Shown here piece by piece: positions 37,257 through 46,968 of a stretch of DNA of 64,000 nt; the stretch's first letter is position 1, and every line of letters starts with the position of its first letter. The position numbers and the translations under genes were made by a program. Source of the stretch: an uncultured Caldilineaceae bacterium (GTDB lineage: Bacteria; Chloroflexota; Anaerolineae; Caldilineales; Caldilineaceae); the NCBI GenBank assembly GCA_951812725.1, contig OX638330.1:1798001-1862000 (forward strand), given 5' to 3'. The notes under the pieces were generated by a model. It saw only the letters and a list, made by a program, of their open reading frames with translations. It was not told the origin of the DNA and did not search any database.

Positions 37257-37733
37257 ATGTTCAACCACGCCCCCAGTGACTATCGCTGCCCATTCTGCTC
37301 AGTAGCCGCCGGTCAGGAGAACGAATTCACTTACACCGTCGCCAGCGACATTGTACTGCGTACCAATGACCTTGTGGGCTTCATTTCTTCGCACTGGTGG
37401 CCTCGTAATCCGGGGCATGTCATCCTGATTCCCCGCGACCACTACGAAAACCTCTACGATCTGCCGCAGAAATATGGAACTGAACTCTTAAGTGCCAGTC
37501 GCCTCATGGCACTAGCGATGAAGGCAGCTTACAGCTGCGACGGAATCTCAACCCGCCAGCACAACGAGCCGGCAGGAATGCAGGACGTGTGGCATTTTCA
37601 CCAGCACGTTTTCCCCCGGTACTCTGGCGACGAACTGTACGCCCGCACAGCCGAGCGATTCCGTACAACACCATCTCAGCGCTTGCCCTACGCCCAAAAG
37701 CTGCGTGCGGCAGTGGCAGACTTGAGGCAATAG
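37257..37733 (+). CDS. HIT-family nucleotide-binding protein
   Basis: This 158-residue protein has the histidine triad HFHQHVF near residues 112-118 and an N-terminal CPFC pair that may bind zinc. WWPRNPGHVILIPRDHYEN is the usual central HIT segment. HIT proteins hydrolyse or transfer nucleotidyl groups from dinucleoside polyphosphates or AMP conjugates. The ATG lies one base after the previous stop. Confidence 0.88.
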   Translation: MFNHAPSDYRCPFCSVAAGQENEFTYTVASDIVLRTNDLVGFISSHWWPRNPGHVILIPRDHYENLYDLPQKYGTELLSASRLMALAMKAAYSCDGISTRQHNEPAGMQDVWHFHQHVFPRYSGDELYARTAERFRTTPSQRLPYAQKLRAAVADLRQ

Positions 37734-37745
37734 AAAGGCTTGCGA

Positions 37746-38903
37746 ATGTCGCTCTCCTTACCCCTTCCACATCTCGCCGAACAGTACCTTCTCGACCCGG
37801 ATGTCGTCTACCTCAATCACGGCAGCTTTGGCGCCGTGCCGCGCCCTGTCTTCGATAGTTATCAGCACTGGCAGAGAGAATTGGATGCCAATCCCAGCCA
37901 CTTTGTGGGAAGACGGGCCCCCGAACTGCTGGCCGCGGCCAGAGAAAAACTCGGCGGCTTCATCAATGCATCCGCAGATGATCTGACATTCGTTCCCAAT
38001 GTTACCTATGGGCTGAACATCGTTGCCCGCTCTCTAAACCTGAAGGAAGGCGACGTAGTCCTCACGACCGATCATGAATACGGAGCAATCGATCGCACCT
38101 GGCGTTTCAACTGTGAAAAGAGCGGAGCCCAGCTTGTGAATCAGCCGATCTCAGTTCCGGTCGCAGACCCCGCCAAAGTAGTCGAGCAGATTTGGGCAGG
38201 CGTGAACGAGAACACAAAAGTACTCTCGCTGAGTCACATAACGTCGCCAAGCGCTTTGATTTTGCCAGTGGAAGAGATCTGCCGGCGTGCCAGAGAGGCG
38301 GGGATAATTACCGTCATCGACGGTGCCCATGCACCAGGTCAGTTGGACGTGGACATGGAGGAAATCGGCGCCGACTTCTACTGCGGCAACTGTCACAAAT
38401 GGCTGAGCAGCGCTCGCGGCGCAGGTTTTCTCCACGCGCGGCCGGAGCGGCAGTCTCTGTTGGAACCCCTGGTGGTCAGCCACGGCTGGGATCGTGAAGA
38501 ACCCGGCCCATCACAGTTTCAGGACTACTTCACATGGGTGGGAACGATCGACCCTGCCGCCTACTTGAGCGTCCCAGCAGCCATCGACTTTCACCAGCAG
38601 AACGACTGGGGCAGCGTACGTCTTGCTTGCAAGGAGCTTCTCAAGGAGACCGAAGAACGCATTCTGGCAATGTCCGGACTGCCGCCTATCAGCCCTTCGT
38701 CAATGTGGTCTCAGATGCGTCTCGTGCTTCTTCCCGGCAAGGTCGAATCCTACCAGCGGCTTTGGGAGGAAGATCGCATCGTTATACCGGTAGGCCAACA
38801 TCGCGGCCAGCCTGGTGTTCGCATTTCCGTCCAGGCTTACAATAGCCCCGCTGATCTCGAAAAGCTGATCCTTGCCTTGCAGAAGGCGGCGTCGGCCAGC
38901 TGA
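37746..38903 (+). CDS. class V aminotransferase (isopenicillin-N-epimerase-like)
   Basis: This 385-residue fold-type I PLP enzyme begins with VYLNHGSFGAVP, characteristic of the CefD-like branch. The PLP aspartate and histidine are in VIDGAHAPGQ and the Schiff-base lysine is in NCHKWLSS (about K218). Members include epimerases, desulfurases and ergothioneine lyase-like EgtE; no partner gene settles the role. GAAAGG lies 7 bases before the ATG at 37746. It follows the HIT gene closely and probably ends the transcript. Confidence 0.88.
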   Translation: MSLSLPLPHLAEQYLLDPDVVYLNHGSFGAVPRPVFDSYQHWQRELDANPSHFVGRRAPELLAAAREKLGGFINASADDLTFVPNVTYGLNIVARSLNLKEGDVVLTTDHEYGAIDRTWRFNCEKSGAQLVNQPISVPVADPAKVVEQIWAGVNENTKVLSLSHITSPSALILPVEEICRRAREAGIITVIDGAHAPGQLDVDMEEIGADFYCGNCHKWLSSARGAGFLHARPERQSLLEPLVVSHGWDREEPGPSQFQDYFTWVGTIDPAAYLSVPAAIDFHQQNDWGSVRLACKELLKETEERILAMSGLPPISPSSMWSQMRLVLLPGKVESYQRLWEEDRIVIPVGQHRGQPGVRISVQAYNSPADLEKLILALQKAASAS

Positions 38904-38972
38904 AATTCTAGCTTGTCAATTCCCTGCCCTTCCATGCGCTTTCCTCGCCGGCCCTTGCGCCGTTCCCTCGCC

Positions 38973-40199
38973 CTAGGCGTGCCGCAGCAGGCGCACGATC
39001 TCGACTATGCCGGGCCGCTTGCCGTACATCAACATCCCCAGCCGGAAAACCTTCCCTCCCAGCCACAAAACAAGCGGAATCGTTGCCAACAGGACTGCGA
39101 TGCTGATTGCCACGTCGACCCAAGGCAGCTCAGCCAGAGGAAGGCGTAACATCATTGTCGTCGGCGCCGTCAGCGGGAACCACGAAAGCACACGTACAAC
39201 CATCGCATCCGGATTCGTCATGATTACGCCAGCCAACATCATGGGAATCGCAGCGACAAAAATAACCATGCCGGTTATCTGCTGGCTCTCCTGGAAACTG
39301 GACCCCAACGTACCTATCGCTCCAATCAGCACCGCATACACTGTGAATCCCAGAATGTAGTAAATAAACGCCAGCCCAAATACCTCCACCCGCGTGAAAA
39401 ACGGCAGGATTATCCCCGCCAGCAGAGCCAGCCCACCGCCAAGACCGGATGCTGACGCAATCCAGACGGCAATCTGCGTCAGCCCCAGTGCCCCAAGCCC
39501 AATTACCTTTCCTGCCAGCAGCTGTTGCGGTGTAACTGATGAAAGGACAATCTCGATTATCCTGCTCGACTTCTCCTCAGCAACGCTGCGCACGAGATAA
39601 CCGGCCGAAACGAAAATGGTGACCGCCAGCAGGATGCCGAACACGAAGGGAGTGATTAAGCTCAGAACCTGGCCGGCAACTCCCCCTGAAGCCTGACCTT
39701 GTTCGCTGACATACTCGATCTGTGCATCGAAGGGATCGATCAGTCGCGCCCGCAGCGTACCATCGTCAATTTCCTGAACCAGATGCGCCATGAAGAAAGC
39801 ACGCAACCCGCTCGTCCCGGGTCCCGAAAACCTGCTCTCGGCAGTAACAACCTTCACGTCCTCTTGTTGAGGATAGCTTTCCGGCACCACAACCACCCTT
39901 GTCACGACTTCGTCTTCCAGGGCTGTGCGGGCGCCCGCCTCATCGCTATACTGGACATAATCTGGTCCGAACCGGGGCATGATAGGAGTGAACCTGCCGG
40001 ACAGGTCAACGACCGCAGTAACGTCCGGACCGTCGTCAAACATGCGTACCAAGGCACCCCCGGCTTGACGACCAAAGAAGACGCTGACAAGCAGCGCGAC
40101 GACACCCAGCAGCGGCACCAGTGATGTAAATATGATGAAGTCAGGACGCCGGACATTCACCTTGTATTCATGCCAGGCAATTGTAAGAATTCTGTTCAT
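38973..40199 (-). CDS. ABC-2 type exporter permease (NatB-like)
   Basis: This 408-residue protein has one N-terminal helix, an extracytoplasmic domain of about 150 residues and a C-terminal group of five or six helices with SVAEEKSSRIIEIVLSSVTPQQLLAGKVIG. That motif is typical of the NatB/ABC-2 permease family. The ATPase gene is upstream on the same strand, but a MITE now lies between the two. The exported substrate is unknown; family members export Na+ or small molecules. Confidence 0.88.
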   Translation of the reverse strand: MNRILTIAWHEYKVNVRRPDFIIFTSLVPLLGVVALLVSVFFGRQAGGALVRMFDDGPDVTAVVDLSGRFTPIMPRFGPDYVQYSDEAGARTALEDEVVTRVVVVPESYPQQEDVKVVTAESRFSGPGTSGLRAFFMAHLVQEIDDGTLRARLIDPFDAQIEYVSEQGQASGGVAGQVLSLITPFVFGILLAVTIFVSAGYLVRSVAEEKSSRIIEIVLSSVTPQQLLAGKVIGLGALGLTQIAVWIASASGLGGGLALLAGIILPFFTRVEVFGLAFIYYILGFTVYAVLIGAIGTLGSSFQESQQITGMVIFVAAIPMMLAGVIMTNPDAMVVRVLSWFPLTAPTTMMLRLPLAELPWVDVAISIAVLLATIPLVLWLGGKVFRLGMLMYGKRPGIVEIVRLLRHA

Positions 40200-40297
40200 T
40201 ACGGCTCTTGAAAAGATTGGTCAATGAGATGTCGAACTTGGCCCAACTCGGTTACGCGCCGTTGTCCGTTAACCATATCGCGATACCTGCATCGACT

Positions 40298-40588
40298 GAA
40301 ACTACGCAGCCACAACTAATTTGCGATCCCGCATGAGGCGAGCAAAGGTGTTCTCTCGACTCTCTACTTTCTTATGGGCGGTCGGGCCTTCGGCCCTCCC
40401 TTGTGCAGGGGCTGCGCCCCCGCAACGCCCCCCTCCAAAACCATCCCTCACCGACCGTGTCCGCTCATTCCAGCAGTGCCGCTCCAGCAACCTGGCTGCC
40501 GCCAACCGAATATGCAATCAGATTGCCTGAATGGCAGCAGGGATAGGGGGCTGGTCAAGACACGCACTGTATGTGGCCTAATAGTTAC
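40298..40588 (+). mobile_element. MITE copy (291 bases) inside the ABC-2 operon
   Basis: The element is flanked by a perfect 8-base target duplication, CATCGACT at 40290-40297 and 40589-40596. The left end GAAACTACGCAGCCA and the inverted right end GTAACTATTAGGCCA match at 10 of 15 positions. It shares the hairpin core with the other copies. It sits between the ATPase gene (ending 40641) and the permease gene (starting 40199) of one exporter. Confidence 0.9.
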
Positions 40589-40640
40589 CATCGACTGAAG
40601 TCAAACGCCCATTGTCAATGCTTTCAGCTCCCGGCCGCCC

Positions 40641-41543
<903 letters not shown>

Positions 41544-41561
41544 AGCACGACCATATTGCAT

Positions 41562-41968
41562 GGCATCGTAAATGCAGGCATTTCAATCGACAGTATCATT
41601 AGCACAGCTTGAATATCGAAGCCATAGTGTCCTCTTATTTGCCAGTGGTCACGGTTCCTGAATTGACTCTGCCAGAACGATGCGCCTGATTCTGGCTGCA
41701 TCACTTGCGCAAGACCCACTGACAAATGTACCTGGATCCATCGTAATGCAGTACGCACTACCTCTACGAAAGTTTCTGACAGCCTACGCAGCCACACCGT
41801 ACCCCCCCGTGCCCCTCTAAGAGCCGGAAAACATTACCACCCACCGTCGCCGCGCATCCCATACCTGACTCTTTCGCCCCAATTATGGGATGCCCCCTTT
41901 CTTTCACACCTCTTGACATACCAGAGCCGCCTATGCTAACCTTCCCCCAACGCACTTTACGAACAGAA
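41562..41968 (+). other. intergenic region with riboswitch promoter
   Basis: This 407-base region lies between natA (minus) and the SAM riboswitch. A perfect TTGACA occurs at 41913-41918, followed by TATGCTAACCT. An extended TGC-TAACCT -10 at 18-base spacing is the best candidate for the promoter that feeds the riboswitch. The rest holds no supported gene. Confidence 0.45.
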
Positions 41969-42194
41969 ATCTCTTATCCAGAGAGGGGGGAGGGAACGGC
42001 CCTATGATCCCCCGGCAACCCGCCGGAGCCCCGGTTCTCGGTTGCTGACTGTATGACGGTATGCCTGTCCGTCTGGCACGATGCGAAAATCGCGTCCCTG
42101 TTCAGCGCCCGGCCTTGCCTATTCAGTCAGTCCCGTTAGCCGTGCTCAGCAGGTGCCAATTCCGACGAGCCCAAAAGGGCCCGAAAGATGAGAT
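41969..42194 (+). promoter_or_regulatory. SAM-I (S-box) riboswitch with enlarged P3 arm
   Basis: The conserved blocks appear in order: TCTTATC-CAGAGAGG, GGAGGGA, GGCCC-TATGA, CCC-GGCAACC (ends 42020), then GGTGCCAATTCC (42152-42163), a P4 hairpin GAGCCC-AAAA-GGGCCC, and GAAAGATGAGAT. ATCTC at 41969-41973 pairs with GAGAT at 42190-42194 to close P1. About 130 bases lie between GCAACC and GGTGCC where a short P3 arm is normal, so this copy is roughly twice the usual size. It precedes a terminator and mtnA, as in the S-box control of methylthioribose salvage known from Bacillus. Confidence 0.9.
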
Positions 42195-42211
42195 CGAACT
42201 GAATTTGAACA

Positions 42212-42245
42212 CCCCTCTGGATTCTCTCGGAGGGATTTCTTTTTG
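42212..42245 (+). terminator. intrinsic terminator of the SAM riboswitch
   Basis: CCCTC and GAGGG arms around a short loop are followed by ATTTCTTTTT. The hairpin starts 18 bases after the riboswitch P1 helix and ends just before the mtnA ribosome site. It would be the expression platform: SAM-bound RNA stops transcription here. Confidence 0.7.
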
Positions 42246-42259
42246 CAGAAGGGAGATCC

Positions 42260-43354
42260 ATGATGCGCACCGTCTACTGGCAGGACGGAAAAGTAAAAAT
42301 GATCGATCAACGGTTGTTGCCCGGCGAAGAGGTAATTGCCGAATTTGCAACCGTCGCCGAAGTCGCGCGCAGCATCAGCGAAATGTATGTCAGGGGCGCG
42401 CCCGCCATTGGCGCCACCGCCGCCTACGGTATGGCCCTGGCCGCGAACGTCAGTGACGCCACCGACAGTGGCGACCTGCTCAACGACCTTCGCCTGGCCA
42501 AAGATACACTCGACGCAGCTCGTCCCACCGCAGTAAATCTGAGTTGGGCCACCCGTCGCCTCCTGTCTTTGGCCGAAGAAATAGCTGCCAATAAACCATC
42601 CTCGGAGGGCAGTGTCGCCGACCTGCGAAGCGCGCTTCTGGCCGAGGCCGAGGCGCTGGCCGACGAAGACATCACAATAAACCGGCGCATGGGTTACAAC
42701 GGTGCCGCCGTCGTGCCTGACGGCGCAAATCTGCTCCATCACTGCAACACCGGTTCGCTCGCTACCGTAGACTTCGGCACCGCTTTGGGCGTCATCTATG
42801 CCTGCCACGAACAGGGCAAACAGATCCATGTCTGGGTCGACGAGACCCGCCCTCGCCTCCAGGGCGCTCGCCTGACCGCTTGGGAGCTGATGCGAGCCGA
42901 AGTGCCCATGCATCTAATCGCCGACAATGCCGCCGGGCACCTGATGCGCACCGGCCAGGTTGATGTCGTCGTATTCGGAGCCGACCGCGTCGCCGCCAAT
43001 GGCGATGTCGCTAACAAGATTGGCACCTATAAAATCGCGGTAGTCGCGCGGGAGAACGGAATTCCCGTCTATTGCGTAGCCCCAACCAGTACTGTTGACC
43101 TGGACCTTCCCGACGGAGACCACATCCCTATCGAAGAACGGGGCGATGAAGAGGTGGTTGAAATCGGCGCACGTTCGATCGCGCCTGCAAACGTTCCAGT
43201 TTACAACCCGGCCTTTGACATCACCCCCAACCGTTATGTGACCGGAATCGTTACTGAAGAGGGCATCTGCTACCCCCCGTTCAAACAGAGTTTGCGCACG
43301 GCAGTAGAAAAGGGCCGCGCCGCAATCGAGGCGGAGCGCGCAGAAAGAGAATAA
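42260..43354 (+). CDS. mtnA: methylthioribose-1-phosphate isomerase
   Basis: This 364-residue enzyme isomerises 5-methylthioribose-1-phosphate to the ribulose form in methionine salvage. [15 protein letters not shown] (about residues 42-56) is the substrate phosphate site. The catalytic cysteine is in HCNTGSLAT (about 162) and the catalytic aspartate in [18 protein letters not shown] (about 241). GGGAGA lies 4-7 bases before the ATG pair at 42260/42263. It is the first gene after the SAM riboswitch. Confidence 0.95.
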   Translation: MMRTVYWQDGKVKMIDQRLLPGEEVIAEFATVAEVARSISEMYVRGAPAIGATAAYGMALAANVSDATDSGDLLNDLRLAKDTLDAARPTAVNLSWATRRLLSLAEEIAANKPSSEGSVADLRSALLAEAEALADEDITINRRMGYNGAAVVPDGANLLHHCNTGSLATVDFGTALGVIYACHEQGKQIHVWVDETRPRLQGARLTAWELMRAEVPMHLIADNAAGHLMRTGQVDVVVFGADRVAANGDVANKIGTYKIAVVARENGIPVYCVAPTSTVDLDLPDGDHIPIEERGDEEVVEIGARSIAPANVPVYNPAFDITPNRYVTGIVTEEGICYPPFKQSLRTAVEKGRAAIEAERAERE

Positions 43355-43360
43355 CTGGCA

Positions 43361-43963
43361 ATGAACGATATCCACAGATTTGATAACATTTGCGTTTACT
43401 GCGGATCCAGCGCCGGCGTTGAAGCCGAATATTCCCGGAAAGCAGCTGCTCTGGGAACAGAGATTGCACGTCGAGGCTATGGCCTCGTCTATGGCGGCGG
43501 CAACCTTGGCCTGATGGGGGCGGTCAGTAGGGCAGCCCATTCAGGCGGCGCTACAGTCTACGGCATCATTCCCGGTCCACTTGCCGCAAAAGAGATAGCT
43601 GGCGAAACAATAGGCAACATCGAAGTCGTCGAAACGATGCATCAGCGCAAGGCTCGGATGGCAGAGTTGGCCGACGCTTTCATTACCTTGCCCGGCGGCT
43701 TTGGCACACTGGAAGAATTGTTCGAGACTATCTCCTGGATCCAGCTGGGCATTCACAGCAAACCGATGGGCCTTCTCAATGTTAATGGCTTCTATGATCC
43801 CTTGCGTCAGATGCTCGAACATCAGATTGATCAGGGGTTTATCCCCTTCCGCTATCACCAGTTGCTTGTCATCGAAGAGGAACCTTCGGCCCTGATCGAC
43901 GGCTTGCTCAATCACGAGTCGCCAAGCAGCTCGGTCCAGTGGATCACTTCGGAACAGGCATAA
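43361..43963 (+). CDS. LOG-family nucleoside 5'-monophosphate phosphoribohydrolase
   Basis: This 200-residue protein has VYCGSSAG at the N terminus, YGGGNLGLMG and the catalytic PGGFGTLEE motif (about residues 111-119), with the conserved arginine in HQRKARM. LOG enzymes split AMP-type nucleotides, in some organisms releasing cytokinins, and are widespread in bacteria. Six bases separate it from mtnA, so both are probably under SAM control. A link to adenine or AMP turnover in the SAM cycle is an inference. Confidence 0.9.
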   Translation: MNDIHRFDNICVYCGSSAGVEAEYSRKAAALGTEIARRGYGLVYGGGNLGLMGAVSRAAHSGGATVYGIIPGPLAAKEIAGETIGNIEVVETMHQRKARMAELADAFITLPGGFGTLEELFETISWIQLGIHSKPMGLLNVNGFYDPLRQMLEHQIDQGFIPFRYHQLLVIEEEPSALIDGLLNHESPSSSVQWITSEQA

Positions 43964-44040
43964 CGAATCTTCTAAGCGCCGGCGATTTTCTTGTACTGGC
44001 GGACGTAATACCCTGCCACCATCTACACTAAAGAAAAAAT

Positions 44041-44326
44041 GTAACTACTAAGCCACAGTACTTGACCAGCCAGTCATCCTTGGAACCATTCAGGCTCTTG
44101 GTGACGTAACTGGTGTACAGCCGCCGCCATGCTCGCCAGCCGACACGTTGCGAAGAATGCACACGGTCGGTGAGAGATGGTTTTGTAGGGGGGCGTTGCG
44201 GGGGCGCAGCCCCTGCACAAGGGAGGGCGCTTGCGCCCGACCGCCCAAAATACAACAATGTGGGGAGAAAGAACACCTTTGCTCCCCTCGTTCAGGGTTG
44301 CGAATCAGTTGCGGCTGGGAAGTTAC
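44041..44326 (-). mobile_element. MITE copy (286 bases) upstream of the peptidase E gene
   Basis: This copy is inverted relative to the other two. It is flanked by a perfect 8-base duplication, GAAAAAAT at 44033-44040 and 44327-44334. Its ends, GTAACTACTAAGCCA on the plus strand and GTAACTTCCCAGCCG on the minus strand, match at 11 of 15 positions. The internal core matches the other copies. The reading frame of the downstream gene happens to stay open through most of the element. Confidence 0.9.
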
Positions 44327-44340
44327 GAAAAAATAAGAAA

Positions 44341-45081
44341 TTGTCAGCCAAAAAGAGCAGACCTGGCCAAATCGTTGCCCTCGGGGGCCACAACATTACC
44401 GGCGGCGATGACAATTCGGCGCTAAGCCGCTATATCTTGGACCAGGCTGCCGCCGAGCGTGCCAAAATCTGCTTTCTGTCGCAAGGGAGCAGCGAAGACG
44501 ATCTCTATATTGCGAACTTCTATCGCCACTTTCTGGAATTTGACGTTCAGCCGTCTGACCTTTCTCTATTCAAGCCCCACACTGCCGACATTGCAGATTT
44601 TCTCTTGGAGCAGAATGTGATCTATGTGGGTGGTGGCAATACAAAGTCGATGCTCGCTGTGTGGCGAGAATGGGGCGTGGACCGGATTCTGCGCCAAGCT
44701 TGGGAGCAGGGCACTGTCCTCTCGGGCGTCAGCGCCGGCGCGATCTGCTGGTTTGAGCAAGGCCTCACCGATTCAATACCCGGCAACCTGACGTCCCTCG
44801 ACTGCCTGGGTTTCCTGCCAGGCAGTTGCGCGCCGCATTACGACGGTGAGACAGATCGACGCCCCAGTTTTCATCGCCTGATCGAGAAAAACGAAATAGC
44901 GCCCGGCTATGGGATCGACGACAACGCCGGCCTTCATTTCATAGGCACCGAACTCCGTCGCGTAATTTCTTCCAGCGCCGGCGCCACCGCCTATCGGGTC
45001 GAACGCGGGGCATCCGGCGTTTCCGAAACAGCGTTGGATGCTTCAACAATGGTTGGCCTGACCGCCAGCGGCGCCAACTAA
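44341..45081 (+). CDS. peptidase E-like (S51 family) peptidase
   Basis: This is a 246-residue protein of the class I glutamine-amidotransferase-like fold. The nucleophile serine is in GVSAGAICWF (about residue 130), and GGGNTKSMLAVW and PGYGIDDNAGL complete the S51 pattern (dipeptidase E or cyanophycinase relatives). Peptidase E cleaves Asp-X dipeptides. The frame is open back to a GTG at 44113 inside the MITE, but conserved sequence begins only near the TTG at 44341, so I start there. No Shine-Dalgarno sequence remains; the insertion lies 14 bases upstream. An N-terminal extension encoded by the MITE cannot be excluded. Confidence 0.8.
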   Translation: MSAKKSRPGQIVALGGHNITGGDDNSALSRYILDQAAAERAKICFLSQGSSEDDLYIANFYRHFLEFDVQPSDLSLFKPHTADIADFLLEQNVIYVGGGNTKSMLAVWREWGVDRILRQAWEQGTVLSGVSAGAICWFEQGLTDSIPGNLTSLDCLGFLPGSCAPHYDGETDRRPSFHRLIEKNEIAPGYGIDDNAGLHFIGTELRRVISSSAGATAYRVERGASGVSETALDASTMVGLTASGAN

Positions 45082-45113
45082 CACATCGAAACAGACATAC
45101 GAACGGATTCTAA

Positions 45114-46070
45114 ATGAAAATCGTCGTTTCCGGCTCCATCGCTTATGACTACCTGATGACCTTCCCCGGCCGGTTCACCGATCAGATCATCCCCGAAAAA
45201 CTGACCCGCCTCAGCGTCAGCTTTCTTGTCGACGAAATGGTCCGCCAGCGCGGAGGCACCGCCGCCAACATTGCCTACTCGCTCAAACTCCTGGGTGGCG
45301 ACCCGATACTCTTCGGCACAGTCGGCCAGGATTTCGGCGACTATGCAGCCTGGCTGCAGGAACACGATATCCGCACTGATCACGTCGTCGAAATTCCCCA
45401 CAAATTCACAGCCAGCTTTTTCGTCAGCACCGACGATGAGCAGAACCAGATCGCCAACTTCTATCCCGGCGCCATGAGCGACAGCCGTACGATCTCACTT
45501 GCCGATCAAGGGCTGACCGACGCCGACGTCATAATCATCAGCCCCAACGATCCCCAGGCCATGCTCAACTATACAGCTGAATGCCGAGACCTTGGCATCC
45601 CCTTTGCCTACGACCCCAGTCAGCAAACAGCCCGCCTCAGCGGCGAAGACCTTCGCCATAGCATTCCCGGCGCCAAGTGGCTGATGGTCAACGACTACGA
45701 AATGGCCGTGATCGAAGAAAAAACTGGCTGGGCCCGGCAGACGATTCTCCAGGAAGTCGAAACACTTATCGTTACAGAAGGCCGGGCAGGGAGTCTAATC
45801 TACCACGACGGCGAAGAGTTCCACATTCCTGTAGCCCCGCCCCACAAGGTGGCCGAGCCCACTGGCGTTGGCGACGCCTACCGCGGCGCCTTCTTTGCCG
45901 CCCACTGCGCCGGACTGCCGGTCGACGTATGCGGCCGCGTCGGCGCCATGTGTGCCACCTATGTCCTGGAACAGATCGGGACGACTAACCACAGCTTTAC
46001 AATGGGGGAGTTTGCGCTCCGCTATCAGCAGACCTTCGATGAGGAGCTTCTCTGGGGAGAACCGGCCTGA
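45114..46070 (+). CDS. PfkB-family kinase, probable adenosine kinase
   Basis: This 318-residue ribokinase-fold protein has an N-terminal sugar-binding GSIAYDYLM, a GGTAANIAYSLKLLGG motif and the PfkB signature near the C terminus with PTGVGDAYRGAF (catalytic Asp about residue 253). Adenosine is the likely substrate because ahcY and metK lie in the same region and adenosine must be removed for SAH hydrolysis to proceed. Motifs alone would also allow another nucleoside or a sugar. Confidence 0.85.
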   Translation: MKIVVSGSIAYDYLMTFPGRFTDQIIPEKLTRLSVSFLVDEMVRQRGGTAANIAYSLKLLGGDPILFGTVGQDFGDYAAWLQEHDIRTDHVVEIPHKFTASFFVSTDDEQNQIANFYPGAMSDSRTISLADQGLTDADVIIISPNDPQAMLNYTAECRDLGIPFAYDPSQQTARLSGEDLRHSIPGAKWLMVNDYEMAVIEEKTGWARQTILQEVETLIVTEGRAGSLIYHDGEEFHIPVAPPHKVAEPTGVGDAYRGAFFAAHCAGLPVDVCGRVGAMCATYVLEQIGTTNHSFTMGEFALRYQQTFDEELLWGEPA

Positions 46071-46071
46071 A

Positions 46072-46968
46072 ATGCGGAACAGCAACGACATCGACCGGGC
46101 GGTGAAAGGCATCCTGGCACAGGATCCCTACTGGGCTGCCTACGCTATCGCCGACCTGCGTCCCGACCTGGCACGCTTCTGCAGATGGACCGTCGCGCCT
46201 GATGCCAGCGGACTTGCGCTCCTCTTCACCGGCCTTGAGCCGCCGATTCTGCTTACCGCCGGAACCTCGGAAGGAGTGGCAGCCGCCCTGAACGATGCCG
46301 CGTTGCCTGAGGAGATATTTCTCAGCGTCCGAGAGTCGCACATTCCAGCAATACAACAACACTATGCGCACGTCAAACAGCACGACATGCTGCGCATGGC
46401 CCTTGCGCCGGGTCAGCAAGTGCCTGAACCAACAGTACCAACCGTCCCCCTTTCAACTGCTGACGAGCTCAGGCTGCAATCCTTGTACCAGCACGGCGGT
46501 GAATTTGCGCCCGATGCATTCACCACCAGCCAGCTGCGCGACGGCTTTTTCTTCGGCATTGAAGACAGACGCGGTCACTTGGCTGCCGCCGGAGGCACGC
46601 ATATCGCCTACCGTCGGAATAACGCGACATCGCCAGACCTACAGAAGAGCCATCGTCAGAAATCCGGCTCGATTGACTGCATCCTTTCTCAAGGTGTCGC
46701 CGCCATCGGCAACATCTACACCAGACCCGACTGCCGCGGCCGCGGATTCGGCACGGCAGTAACCGCACGAATCACGCAAGCACTGCAAGCCGACGGTTAC
46801 AAATTCATTGTATTGAACGTAAGCAAGCAAAATTTGGTTGCCCAATCCATATATGAGAAGCTAGGATTTGTTTCGCATTGTCACTTTGTCGAGGGCTGCG
46901 CTAGCAGGAGTAGGAAAGTGGAGCCAGTCGACCTTATTGCCCGGGCGAAAAAAATAGCCGTAACATGA
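46072..46968 (+). CDS. GNAT-family N-acetyltransferase
   Basis: This 298-residue protein has a variable N-terminal half and a C-terminal GNAT domain. The acetyl-CoA motif reads IYTRPDCRGRGFGTAV, followed by LNVSKQNLVAQSIYEKLGF. A polar loop of about 25 residues interrupts the domain just before the motif. The substrate is unknown. The frame stays open back to 45868, but that part overlaps the kinase gene; the ATG at 46072, one base after the previous stop, is the start. Its end overlaps the next ATG by four bases. Confidence 0.85.
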   Translation: MRNSNDIDRAVKGILAQDPYWAAYAIADLRPDLARFCRWTVAPDASGLALLFTGLEPPILLTAGTSEGVAAALNDAALPEEIFLSVRESHIPAIQQHYAHVKQHDMLRMALAPGQQVPEPTVPTVPLSTADELRLQSLYQHGGEFAPDAFTTSQLRDGFFFGIEDRRGHLAAAGGTHIAYRRNNATSPDLQKSHRQKSGSIDCILSQGVAAIGNIYTRPDCRGRGFGTAVTARITQALQADGYKFIVLNVSKQNLVAQSIYEKLGFVSHCHFVEGCASRSRKVEPVDLIARAKKIAVT

